From: Crossiella sp. CA-258035
GTDB lineage: Bacteria; Actinomycetota; Actinomycetes; Mycobacteriales; Pseudonocardiaceae
DNA length: 64,000 nucleotides
NCBI RefSeq assembly: GCF_030064675.1
Contig: NZ_CP116413.1
Coordinates: 2,822,001 to 2,886,000 of the forward strand
Direction: 5' to 3'
Part shown: in pieces, positions 19,274 to 26,691 of the stretch
Position numbering within the stretch: position 1 is the first letter of the stretch
Layout of the letters: every line of letters starts with the position of its first letter
The notes under the pieces: model-generated
Told to the model about the DNA's origin: nothing
Database searches by the model: none
Seen by the model: only the letters and a program-made list of their open reading frames with translations
Position numbers and translations under genes: made by a program

Positions 19274-20043
19274 CCGAGTTCGACGCCTACTGGCAGGCCG
19301 TGGACGCCGAACTGGCCGAGGTCCCGGCGAGCCCGGTGCTCACCCCGGTCCCCGCTCGGTCCACAGTGGACTTCACCGCTTACGACGTGCGCCTGACCAG
19401 CATCGGCCCGTACCGGATCTTCGGCTACCTCAGTGTGCCCACCGGCGGCGGCCCGTTCCCCGCGGTGCTGGAGACCCCGCGCTACGGCAGCGTCAACCAG
19501 CCGCCGCACTACCGGGACCGGCTGCGCTACCTCACCTTCACCGTGATGCACCGCGGCCAGCGCCTGGCCGACGAGCCCTTCCAGGCCGCCTACCCCGGCC
19601 TGGCCACCCTCGGCATCGAGGACCCACTGTCCTTTGTGTACCGGGGAATAGTCGCCGACTGCCTGCGTGGCGCGGAGTTCCTGCTGAACCGGCCCGAGGC
19701 CGACCCGGCCAGGGTGGCGGTCACCGGCGACGACCTGGCCCTGCTCACCGCGGCCCGCCGGCCCCGGTTCACCGCCGTGCGCAGCTCAGGGCCACCCGAG
19801 GTCGAACCCGAGATCGCCGACCACCTGCGCCTGCACCCGGACCAGGCCGAACGGATCCGGCACACCCGCTCCTTCTTCGATCCCGACCGGCACGCCGGGT
19901 CGATCACCGCCAACGTCCTCCGCGTCGGCAGGGACCACCAGCTCACGCACCGGGACGCGGTGGACGACGCGGCACTGGACTCCTGGCTGGCCGGGCAGCT
20001 CGGCGTGGCCCCGATGTCGAAGTTCGACCTGGTCCCGCGATGA
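19270..20043 (+). CDS. CE7-like alpha/beta-hydrolase lacking the nucleophile
   Basis: 257 residues, ATG overlapping the upstream stop as ATGA. The N-terminal half aligns by eye with the preceding esterase: FDAYWQAVDAELAEVP, VRLTSIGPYRIFGYLSVPTG, AAYPGLATLGIEDPLSFVYRG. At the nucleophile elbow it reads VTGDDLALL instead of GxSxGG, so the catalytic serine is replaced by aspartate, and the terminal histidine segment is missing; it is also about 55 residues shorter. It is probably a pseudoenzyme or a partner subunit of the active copy. Codon bias is intact, so it is a maintained gene rather than decay. Confidence 0.75.
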   Translation: MTEFDAYWQAVDAELAEVPASPVLTPVPARSTVDFTAYDVRLTSIGPYRIFGYLSVPTGGGPFPAVLETPRYGSVNQPPHYRDRLRYLTFTVMHRGQRLADEPFQAAYPGLATLGIEDPLSFVYRGIVADCLRGAEFLLNRPEADPARVAVTGDDLALLTAARRPRFTAVRSSGPPEVEPEIADHLRLHPDQAERIRHTRSFFDPDRHAGSITANVLRVGRDHQLTHRDAVDDAALDSWLAGQLGVAPMSKFDLVPR

Positions 20044-21080
20044 CCTACCAGGACCTCGGCATCCGGCCGGTGATCAACGCCGCCGCCACCCTGACCGCAC
20101 TCGGCGGCTCGGTGCTCGCACCCCCGGTGGCGGCCGCGATGACCGAGGCCGGACGACACTTCGTCGATCTGGCCGAACTGCAACGCAAAGTCGGCGACCG
20201 GCTCGCCGAGCTGACCGGCAACGAAGCCGGGTACGTCACCTGCGGGGCCTGGGCCGGGACCGTGCACGCCGTCGCCGCCTGCCTGGTCGGCACGGACCTC
20301 GACCTGGCCATGCGGCTGCCGGACACCAGTGGGCTCGCGCGGGACGAGGTCGTGGTGTTCCCCGCGCAGCGCAAGGGATACGAGGAGGCGGTGCGGCTCA
20401 CCGGGGCCAAGCTGAGCAGCGAGATCGGGCCGCGCACCGCGGCGGTGCTCTGGTACGCCGGGCCGCGGTTCGCCGACGGGGCACCGGGACTGGCCGAGGC
20501 GGTGGCCACCGGGGTGCCGGTGATCGTGGACGCGGCGGCGCAGATCCCGCCGATCGCCAGCCTGTGGCGGCACACCGTGGAGTTGGGGGCGGCGGCGGTG
20601 GTGGTCAGCGGCGGCAAGGGGTTGCGCGGACCGCAGTCCTCCGGGCTGGTGCTGGGCAGGCGGTCGGTGATCGAGGGCTGCCGGGTCAACGGCTCGCCGC
20701 ACCACGGGGTCGGGCGCGGGATGAAGGTGGGCAAGGAAGAGCTGCTCGGACTGCTGGCGGCGGTGGAGTGGACCCTCGCCCAGGACGAGACGTCGGTGCT
20801 GGCCGGGTACGAGGCGGTGGTGGACCGGTGGCTGGCCGGGCTGGCCGGGATCCCGGGGGTGGAGCGCGGCTATCCCAGTGAGGCCGGACAGCCGCACTCC
20901 AGGGTGATCGTCCACATTGGACCGAATCGGGACCGGGTGGTGGCCGGGTTGCTGGCCGGGGACCCGAGGGTGGCGGTGGGCATGCTGGGGGAGCAGGCGA
21001 TCGCGCTGAACCCGCAGACCGTCGCCGAGGACGAGGTGGAGCCGGTGCTCACGGCGGTGCGGCGGGTGCTGCGGCGCTGA
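20040..21080 (+). CDS. SelA/DgaE-like PLP-dependent lyase
   Basis: 346 residues, ATG overlapping the upstream stop. A fold-type I PLP enzyme of the SelA-like group: GIRPVINAAATLTALGGS opening, ELTGNEAGYVTCGAWAG near 57-73, Asp164 in VIVDAAAQIPP to hold the pyridine nitrogen, and Lys193 in VSGGKGLRGPQSSG as the Schiff-base lysine. It lacks any tRNA-binding N-terminal domain, so it is not selenocysteine synthase. The known relative DgaE dehydrates D-glucosaminate 6-phosphate, so the operon may handle an acetylated amino sugar acid or a similar compound. Substrate inference is weak. Confidence 0.8.
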   Translation: MTYQDLGIRPVINAAATLTALGGSVLAPPVAAAMTEAGRHFVDLAELQRKVGDRLAELTGNEAGYVTCGAWAGTVHAVAACLVGTDLDLAMRLPDTSGLARDEVVVFPAQRKGYEEAVRLTGAKLSSEIGPRTAAVLWYAGPRFADGAPGLAEAVATGVPVIVDAAAQIPPIASLWRHTVELGAAAVVVSGGKGLRGPQSSGLVLGRRSVIEGCRVNGSPHHGVGRGMKVGKEELLGLLAAVEWTLAQDETSVLAGYEAVVDRWLAGLAGIPGVERGYPSEAGQPHSRVIVHIGPNRDRVVAGLLAGDPRVAVGMLGEQAIALNPQTVAEDEVEPVLTAVRRVLRR

Positions 21081-21086
21081 CCGCGG

Positions 21087-21920
21087 TCAGCCCAGCTTGC
21101 TGAACTCCTCCATCTCCCTGGCGACCTCCGCCGGAGTCGACCCGTGGGTCGGGAACAGCACCAGCTCGTCCACACCCAGTTCGCGGTAGGCCTCGGCCTC
21201 GGCCCGGGTCGGCGTGGTGGGGGACTGGACCAGGTGGATGCGCAGGCGGCCCAGGCGTTCCGGCCGCTCCACCTGGTCCGCGGCCTTGCGCAGGCCGTCC
21301 AGGCTGCGGCGCAGGTCGTCAGCGCCCCCGGCCACCCCGTACCAGCCGTGGCCACGGGAGACCGCGCGGCGGTAGGCGGCCGGGCTGTGACCGCCGACCA
21401 CGATCCGCTGGCCGGCCGGCTTGGGGTGGGCGTCCACGTTGGCGAACTTGGCGAACTTGCCGTCGAAGGCGGGCGAGGGCTGCGTCCACAGCGCGTGCAT
21501 CGCGTCCAGGTACTCGTCGGTGCGGGCCCCGCGCTCGGCCATCGGCACGCCCACCGCGGTCATCTCCGGCTCCAGGTAGCCCGCGCCGACACCCAGGGTG
21601 AACCGGCCGCCACTGAGGTGGTCCAGGCTGGCGACCTGCTTGGCCAGCACCACCGGGTTGCGCTGCGGCAGGATCACGATCGCCGTGCCCAGCTGCAACC
21701 GCTCGGTCACCGCGGCGACGAAGCTCAGGTGCACCAGGGGATCCAGGATCGGCTCCAGGGGGTTCATCGGCACGTCCTCGGGCGGCGGGCTGGGCAGCAC
21801 CACGTGCTCACTGGCCCACCAGCCGCGGAAACCCAGGTCCTCGGCCAGCCGTGCCAGCCGGGTCGTCTCCGCCGGGCCCACCGTGTTTCGCAGGTTCAGG
21901 CCCTGCACGCTCAGATCCAT
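21087..21920 (-). CDS. F420-dependent LLM-class oxidoreductase
   Basis: 277 residues from the ATG at 21920 (MDLSVQGLNLRNTVGP); upstream in-frame residues look untranslated. Luciferase-like barrel segments: GWWASEHVVLP, AIVILPQRNPVVLAKQVASLDHLSGGR, LGVGAGYLEPEMTAVGVP, VGGHSPAAYRRAVSRGHGWYG. Family members reduce or oxidise substrates with coenzyme F420. It is divergent from a LysR regulator across 60 bases, so that regulator probably controls it. Confidence 0.88.
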   Translation of the reverse strand: MDLSVQGLNLRNTVGPAETTRLARLAEDLGFRGWWASEHVVLPSPPPEDVPMNPLEPILDPLVHLSFVAAVTERLQLGTAIVILPQRNPVVLAKQVASLDHLSGGRFTLGVGAGYLEPEMTAVGVPMAERGARTDEYLDAMHALWTQPSPAFDGKFAKFANVDAHPKPAGQRIVVGGHSPAAYRRAVSRGHGWYGVAGGADDLRRSLDGLRKAADQVERPERLGRLRIHLVQSPTTPTRAEAEAYRELGVDELVLFPTHGSTPAEVAREMEEFSKLG

Positions 21921-21980
21921 GCCGCAATCGTCCGTGCGATTTCCCGCCGCGTCCAAGACCTGTTGTTATAGCCTGTTGCT

Positions 21981-22880
21981 ATGGAGCCACACCTGCGTGA
22001 CCTGCGCTACTTCGTGGCCGTCGCGGAGGAGCTGAGCTTCACCAGGGCGGCCACCGACCGGCTGTTCATCGCCCAGCCCACGCTCAGCCGCCAGATCCGG
22101 CAGCTGGAGACCCAGCTGCGGGTGGAGCTGTTCGACCGGGACCGCCGCACCGTCGCGCTCACCCCGGCCGGTTCGGCGCTGTTGCCACTGGCCAGGGAGA
22201 TGCTGGCGCAGTGGGAACAGGCCAGGCGGCAGGTCGGCGAGGCGGCCTCCTGCTGTGACACCGTGCTCACCGTCGGTTTCCAGACCCGCATCGGCCGCGG
22301 TCTGATCCCCACCGTCACCGCGCGGCTGGGCGCGGTGCTGCCGCAGTGGCGGCTCAGCTTCCGGCAGGTCAGCTGGACCGACCCGGCGGCCGGCCTGCTG
22401 GACGGGCAGACCGACGTGGCCATCGGCTGGCTGCCGGTGCCGCCGAACGCCGGCCTGTCCTGGAAGGTGGTCAGCACCGAACCGCTGTGGGCCGCGCTGC
22501 CACCCGGCCATCGTCTGTCCACTTCGGACAGTGTGTCGTTCGCCGAGCTGGCCGGCGAGCCGTTCGTGGCGCTGCCCCCGGCCGCCGGGCCGCAGCGGGA
22601 GTTCTGGCTGGGCACCGCGCACCGGGACCGGCCCGCGCTGATCGGGGTGGAGGCGGCCACCGCGGAGGAGAGCTTCGAGGCGGTCGCCGCCGGACTCGGC
22701 GTCAGCCTGCTCGCCGCGGGCAATGTCGAGCTGTACCAACGGCCGGACGTGCGCTGCCGCCCGGTCACCGGCCTGCCGCCGGCCCAGCTGGCGGTGATCT
22801 GGCGGGCCGAGGACGACCGGGAGGCGGTCCGGGTCTTCGCCGACTCCTGTGTGCACTGCCTGTGCCAGCAGGCAGCCTGA
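21981..22880 (+). CDS. LysR-family regulator
   Basis: 299 residues, full length. Winged helix at residues 1-65 (LRYFVAVAEELSFTRAATDR, IAQPTLSRQIRQLE), linker helix, then the periplasmic-binding-like effector domain. The ATG follows a TATAGC hexamer by only a few bases, indicating a leaderless transcript; TGTTGTTATAG and TGTTGCTATGG form an imperfect direct repeat there. It is divergent from the LLM gene and 22 bases upstream of a flavin monooxygenase gene, either of which could be its target. Confidence 0.92.
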   Translation: MEPHLRDLRYFVAVAEELSFTRAATDRLFIAQPTLSRQIRQLETQLRVELFDRDRRTVALTPAGSALLPLAREMLAQWEQARRQVGEAASCCDTVLTVGFQTRIGRGLIPTVTARLGAVLPQWRLSFRQVSWTDPAAGLLDGQTDVAIGWLPVPPNAGLSWKVVSTEPLWAALPPGHRLSTSDSVSFAELAGEPFVALPPAAGPQREFWLGTAHRDRPALIGVEAATAEESFEAVAAGLGVSLLAAGNVELYQRPDVRCRPVTGLPPAQLAVIWRAEDDREAVRVFADSCVHCLCQQAA

Positions 22881-22902
22881 CCGAGGCGACTGGGGGGGCA
22901 CG

Positions 22903-24066
22903 ATGACGAGCGCGGCCGAACTACTGGCCAGGGCTGCCGAACTGCGGCCGCTGATCAGCGACAACGCCGAGCGGGGCGAACGGGACCGGCGGATCCCGGC
23001 GGAGACGCTGGACGCGCTGGTCTCGGCCGGGCTGTTCCGGCTGGTCCAGCCGAGGGCCTACGGCGGGCACGAGCTGTCCATGACCGAGCTGCTGGAGGTC
23101 TGCGCCACCGTCGCCGAGGCCGACGGCGGCACCGGGTGGGTGCTGACCCTGTGCAACACCGGGGCCTGGGTCGCCGGACTCTTCCCCGAGCGGGCGCAGG
23201 AAGAGCTGTGGGGTGCGGACCCGGAAGCGCTGATCTGCGGCGCCCTGCCGCCGACCTCCACCAGCCGCAAGGTCGACGGCGGGCACCGGCTCACCGGCCG
23301 CTGGTACTGGAGCTCCGGGTCCTGGCACGCGAGCTGGGCGATGCTGGGCCTGCCGCTGACGGATGACTCCGGCGCGGTGGTGGACCAGGGAATAGCCCTG
23401 GTGCCCAAGGCGGAACTGGGGTTCGAGGACACCTGGGACATGGCCGGCATGCAGTCCACCGGCAGCAACTGCCTGATCGCCGAGGACGTGTTCGTGCCCG
23501 CGCACCGCATCGTCTCCCTGCCCAAGGCGGTCCGCGGTGAGCTCGGCGTGGACCACCCCCGCTACCGCGCCGGTTTCGGCCCCACGCTGACCCTGGTGCT
23601 CACCGCCCCGCAGCTGGGCATGGGCCGGGCCGCGCTGCGGATCGTGCGCGCGGCCGCGGACACCAAGGCCATCGCCTCCACCACCTACGCCCGGCAGACC
23701 GACTCGGTGGCCTTCCAGCTCCAGCTCGCCGAGGCCGCCACCCGCATCGACACCGCACACCTGCACGCCTTCCGGGCTGCCGCGGACATCGACGACGCCG
23801 CCGCGCGGGGTGTCCACCCGGACCTGGTGACCAGGGCCAGGGTCCGGGCGGACACGGTGTGGGCGATCGAGCAGGTGCGCCAGGCGATCGAGCTGTTGCT
23901 GACCGCGCACGGGGCCAGCGGGTTCGCGCACAGCAGTGCGCTGCAACGGATCTGGCGGGACTCCGCGGTGGCCGCCCGGCACGCGGTCGCGGTGCTGCCG
24001 GTGGGACTTGAGGTCTACGGCAAGGCGCTGCTGGGCCGGGACGACCAGATCACGCCGGTGCTGTGA
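22903..24066 (+). CDS. Acyl-CoA dehydrogenase-fold flavin monooxygenase
   Basis: 387 residues from the ATG at 22903 behind a G-rich ribosome site. The fold is that of class D (two-component) flavin monooxygenases such as HsaA and HpaB: VQPRAYGGHELSMTELLEV near 48-66, GGTGWVLTLCNTGAW near 73-87, GRWYWSSGSWHASWAMLG near 130-147, and TWDMAGMQSTGSNCLIAEDVFVP near 178-200. The C-terminal helical domain ends with the DDQITPVL tail. It would need a separate flavin reductase, not seen nearby. Substrates are usually phenols or polyketides; here unknown. Confidence 0.85.
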   Translation: MTSAAELLARAAELRPLISDNAERGERDRRIPAETLDALVSAGLFRLVQPRAYGGHELSMTELLEVCATVAEADGGTGWVLTLCNTGAWVAGLFPERAQEELWGADPEALICGALPPTSTSRKVDGGHRLTGRWYWSSGSWHASWAMLGLPLTDDSGAVVDQGIALVPKAELGFEDTWDMAGMQSTGSNCLIAEDVFVPAHRIVSLPKAVRGELGVDHPRYRAGFGPTLTLVLTAPQLGMGRAALRIVRAAADTKAIASTTYARQTDSVAFQLQLAEAATRIDTAHLHAFRAAADIDDAAARGVHPDLVTRARVRADTVWAIEQVRQAIELLLTAHGASGFAHSSALQRIWRDSAVAARHAVAVLPVGLEVYGKALLGRDDQITPVL

Positions 24067-24067
24067 C

Positions 24068-24811
24068 TCAGGCCCCGTAGCCGCCGTCGACGTCCAGGCT
24101 GGTGCCGGTGATGAAGCTGGACCCGGGACCGGCCAGGTAGGCCACGAAGCTGGCCACCTCCTCGACGTTTCCGAAGCGCGGCAACGCCATCAGGCCGCGC
24201 ATGGAGTCGGCGTGCGGGCCGGCGGCCGGGTTGCCCTCGGTGTCCACCGGGCCGGGCTGCACGTTGGTCACGGTGATACCGCGCGGGCCGAAGTCGCGGG
24301 CCAGGCCCTTGGTGAGACCGTCGATGGCGGCCTTGGCCGCGGCGTAGACCGAGCCGCCGGGCACCGGAATGCGGTCGCCGTTGATGCTGCCGATGGTGAT
24401 GATCCGCCCACCCTCGCGCAGGTGCCGGTTCGCGGCCAGCACGGCCACGAACACCGCGCGCACGTTGACCGCGAAGGTGCGGTCGAAGTCGGCCACGGTC
24501 AGCTCGTCCACGGTGGCCCAGCGGCCGCCACCGGCGTTGTTGACCAGGATGTCCAGCCCGCCGAACTCGGCCACGGTCTGCTCGACCGAGGCCACCACCT
24601 CCGCCTCGGAGGCCGAGTCCGCCTTGATCGCCACTGCCCGACCGCCGGCCTCGGTGATGGTGGCCACCACCTGCCGCGCCCGCTCCGGCGAGCTGGCGTA
24701 GGTCAGCGCGACCGCCGCGCCCTCCTTGGCCAGGCGGATCGCCACCGCCGCGCCGATGCCCCGCGAACCACCCGTCACCAACGCGACCCGTCCCGCCAGC
24801 TGCTGTGCCAT
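24068..24811 (-). CDS. Short-chain dehydrogenase/reductase (FabG-like)
   Basis: 247 residues from the ATG at 24811 (MAQQLAGRVALVTGGSRGIG) with GGGGAGC before it. Cofactor motif TGGSRGIG at about 12-19, NNAGG near 90, Ser in IGSINGD near 138 and YAAAKA near 152 (catalytic Tyr and Lys). The ending LDVDGGYGA is standard. This SDR subclass often appears next to a TetR gene that represses it, as here; two matching operators lie between the divergent genes. Physiological substrate unknown. Confidence 0.92.
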   Translation of the reverse strand: MAQQLAGRVALVTGGSRGIGAAVAIRLAKEGAAVALTYASSPERARQVVATITEAGGRAVAIKADSASEAEVVASVEQTVAEFGGLDILVNNAGGGRWATVDELTVADFDRTFAVNVRAVFVAVLAANRHLREGGRIITIGSINGDRIPVPGGSVYAAAKAAIDGLTKGLARDFGPRGITVTNVQPGPVDTEGNPAAGPHADSMRGLMALPRFGNVEEVASFVAYLAGPGSSFITGTSLDVDGGYGA

Positions 24812-24832
24812 GCCGTGCTCCCCATCATTGTT

Positions 24833-24844
24833 TATCGGTCGGTA
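24833..24844. promoter_or_regulatory. TetR operator, SDR-proximal copy
   Basis: TATCGGTCGGTA is an imperfect dyad; read on the minus strand it is TACCGACCGATA. It lies 22 bases upstream of the SDR ATG. Its half-site TACCGA recurs in the regulator-proximal copy. Confidence 0.6.
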
Positions 24845-24886
24845 CATATTTAAGGCTGGCGGCCCGACGCGGTCAAGCTTATTCTG

Positions 24887-24898
24887 TACCGAGTGGTA
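24887..24898. promoter_or_regulatory. TetR operator, regulator-proximal copy
   Basis: TACCGAGTGGTA has perfect TACC/GGTA arms and shares TGTACCGA with the SDR-proximal site read on the opposite strand. It lies 26 bases upstream of the TetR ATG, placed for autorepression. Confidence 0.6.
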
Positions 24899-24923
24899 TT
24901 CGTTACGGTGACGGAGGTGTGCG

Positions 24924-25520
24924 ATGCCCGCCGGACGGCCTCGGGAGTTCGACGTGGACGCGGGACTGGACGCCGCGCTGCGCGTGTTCTGGCAGCAGGG
25001 CTACGAGGGCGCCGCGCTGACCGACCTGACCGAGGCGGTCGGGGTCAACCGGCCCAGCCTGTACGCCGCCTACGGCAACAAGGCTGAGCTGTTCCGCCGC
25101 GCGCTGGCGCACTACACCGAGCACTACGCCACGCACATGGGCGAGTCGCTGACCCAGCCGACCGCGCGGCAGACCGCCGAGGTGTTCCTGCGCGGCGCGG
25201 TCCGGGTCACCACGGCCAAGGGCTGCCCTCGGGGCTGCCTCGGCGTGCAGGGCGCGCTGGCGGTCGGCCCGGACCACGACGGCATCCGGCAGGAGCTGCT
25301 GGACTGGCGGCGCGAGGGCGAACGCGCGCTGGCGGCCCGCTTCCGCCGGGCCCGCGCCGACGGCGAGATCGCGTCCACGGTGGACTGTGCCGACCTCGCC
25401 CGCTACCTCAGCGCGGTGGCCTTCGGCATCTCGGTGCAGGCCGCGGGCGGCGCGAGCCGGGCGAAGCTGGACCGGGTGGTGGACCTGACCATGCGGGCCT
25501 GGGACGGCATGGTGGCCTGA
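24924..25520 (+). CDS. TetR/AcrR-family regulator
   Basis: 198 residues. MPAGRPREFDVDAGLDAALRVFW opening and the helix-turn-helix at about 27-50 (ALTDLTEAVGVNRPSLYAAYGNK). The ligand domain contains KGCPRGCLGVQGAL, a Cys-containing segment typical of the TetR group that pairs with divergent SDR genes. Operators for it are visible in the intergenic region, so it likely represses both itself and the SDR. Confidence 0.92.
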   Translation: MPAGRPREFDVDAGLDAALRVFWQQGYEGAALTDLTEAVGVNRPSLYAAYGNKAELFRRALAHYTEHYATHMGESLTQPTARQTAEVFLRGAVRVTTAKGCPRGCLGVQGALAVGPDHDGIRQELLDWRREGERALAARFRRARADGEIASTVDCADLARYLSAVAFGISVQAAGGASRAKLDRVVDLTMRAWDGMVA

Positions 25521-25524
25521 AACC

Positions 25525-26001
25525 TCAGCGCAGCAGGGGAAGTCCGCCGACCAGCTTGTCCACCCGGTTGCGCGGTCCCACGATGGCCAGCGCGCGGTAG
25601 CGGATGTCCTCGGCGGCCAGGGTGGCCAGCGCGTCCTGGTACTCGTCGTAGACCCGGCCGTTCTGCGCCACCTCGGACATGTCGGCGATGAGCACGTCCG
25701 GCCGGTCCTGCGCCTTGGCCCGGATGCGGCTCAGCCGTTCGGCGTCGGCGGCCAGGATCGGGCAGCCCAGCCAGGGCAGTCCGGCGTGCACGCTGCCCGC
25801 GCCGTCCTTGGTGTCCGGGCCGAGCACGTTGGGCAGGGCCCGGCCGATCACCGCGCCCAGGCAGGCGGTGGCGTTGGCGATCAGGCCGATGGGCAGCTCG
25901 GGGTCGACGGCCATGACCCACTTGATCCGGGTCTGCCGGGTGGACTGGTCGGTGCGCAGTTCTTCGGTGACCAGCTCAGCTGGCGTGACAAGTGCGGACA
26001 T
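25525..26001 (-). CDS. DUF2000-family protein
   Basis: 158 residues. The core (KWVMAVDPELPIGLIANATACLGAVIGRALPNVLG, then GLPWLGCPILAADAERLSRIR) matches the DUF2000 group, small soluble alpha/beta proteins related to peptidyl-tRNA hydrolase II folds, function unknown. It is divergent from an Lrp/AsnC regulator across 71 bases and is probably its target; such pairs are common in actinomycetes. Confidence 0.75.
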   Translation of the reverse strand: MSALVTPAELVTEELRTDQSTRQTRIKWVMAVDPELPIGLIANATACLGAVIGRALPNVLGPDTKDGAGSVHAGLPWLGCPILAADAERLSRIRAKAQDRPDVLIADMSEVAQNGRVYDEYQDALATLAAEDIRYRALAIVGPRNRVDKLVGGLPLLR

Positions 26002-26045
26002 ACAACCGGATGCTAGGCACTCACGCGGTAGGGTCGCTGCTCAAT

Positions 26046-26058
26046 CGAACTTAATTCG
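26046..26058. promoter_or_regulatory. Inverted repeat before the Lrp gene
   Basis: CGAA-CTTAA-TTCG is a short A/T-centred dyad 14 bases upstream of the Lrp-type ATG. Lrp/AsnC proteins favour such sites, so it may serve autoregulation and control of the divergent DUF2000 gene. Confidence 0.35.
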
Positions 26059-26072
26059 GAGAGAAGCCGGTA

Positions 26073-26540
26073 ATGGACAGGCTCGACGAACTAGATCAGG
26101 CGCTGCTGCGGGAACTCCAGCGAGATGGTCGGCGCACCAACCGCGAACTGGCCGCGGCCACCGGCGTCTCCCCGTCCACCTCGCTGGAGCGGGTCCGCGG
26201 CCTGCGCGAGCGCGGCGTGATCCGCGGTTTCCGCGCCGAGCTCGACCTGGACAAGATCGGCCGCCCGGTGCAGGCCCTGATCGCGGTCCGGCTGCGCCCG
26301 CCGTCCCGCCCGCGCATCGAGGCATTCCGCGAGTGGGTCACCGGGCTGCCGGAGACGGTCGGCGTGTTCGTGGTGACCGGCGGCGAGGACTTCCTGATCC
26401 ACGTCGCGGTCCCGGACAACCACAGCCTGTACGCCTTCGTGATCGACCGCCTGACCGAGCGACCGGAGGTCGCCGACGTGCGCACCAGCGTGGTCTACGA
26501 ACACATCCGCAGCGCGGTCGTCGACCCCGCGGAGAGCTAG
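26073..26540 (+). CDS. Lrp/AsnC-family regulator
   Basis: 155 residues: a helix-turn-helix (LDQALLRELQRDGRRTNRELAAATGVSPST, about 6-36) followed by the RAM ligand-binding ferredoxin-like domain (VQALIAVRLRPPSRPR to VRTSVVYEHI). GGEDFLIHVAVPD is the typical effector-domain core. It ends at a convergent junction carrying a large palindromic repeat. Ligand, perhaps an amino acid, is not deducible. Confidence 0.93.
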   Translation: MDRLDELDQALLRELQRDGRRTNRELAAATGVSPSTSLERVRGLRERGVIRGFRAELDLDKIGRPVQALIAVRLRPPSRPRIEAFREWVTGLPETVGVFVVTGGEDFLIHVAVPDNHSLYAFVIDRLTERPEVADVRTSVVYEHIRSAVVDPAES

Positions 26541-26560
26541 CCGACACGCCAGCCCCGCCC

Positions 26561-26689
26561 CGAGTGTTGGCCGATCTCGTACACGGTGTTGGCCGTTGTC
26601 GTACCCCAGGTTGGCCGAAGTGGGCACCGGAGCGGCCAACACTCCGTACGACAACGGCCAACACTCCGTACGAGATCGGCCAACACTCG
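26561..26689. repeat. GTGTTGGCC palindromic element, copy 1
   Basis: Three forward units (starting about 26562, 26586 and 26609) of the pattern GTTGGCCG-N3-TCGTAC are followed by three inverted units (26633-26644, 26647-26666, 26668-26689). The outermost arms, 26561-26582 and 26668-26689, are perfect reverse complements over 22 bases; the middle pair is nearly perfect. The whole could fold into one long hairpin. It fills the gap between the convergent Lrp gene and the glycosidase gene. A second copy of the family lies at 56896-57045. Confidence 0.9.
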
Positions 26690-26691
26690 GG

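Noticed and set aside
21076-21091. Perfect 16-base palindrome GCTGACCGCGGTCAGC
   Set aside because: It arises where two convergent TGA stops meet and has no loop; too short to call a terminator or operator.
26561-26689. CRISPR array
   Set aside because: Units are inverted relative to each other and spaced by only a few bases, so there are no repeat-spacer units of uniform length and no cas genes.
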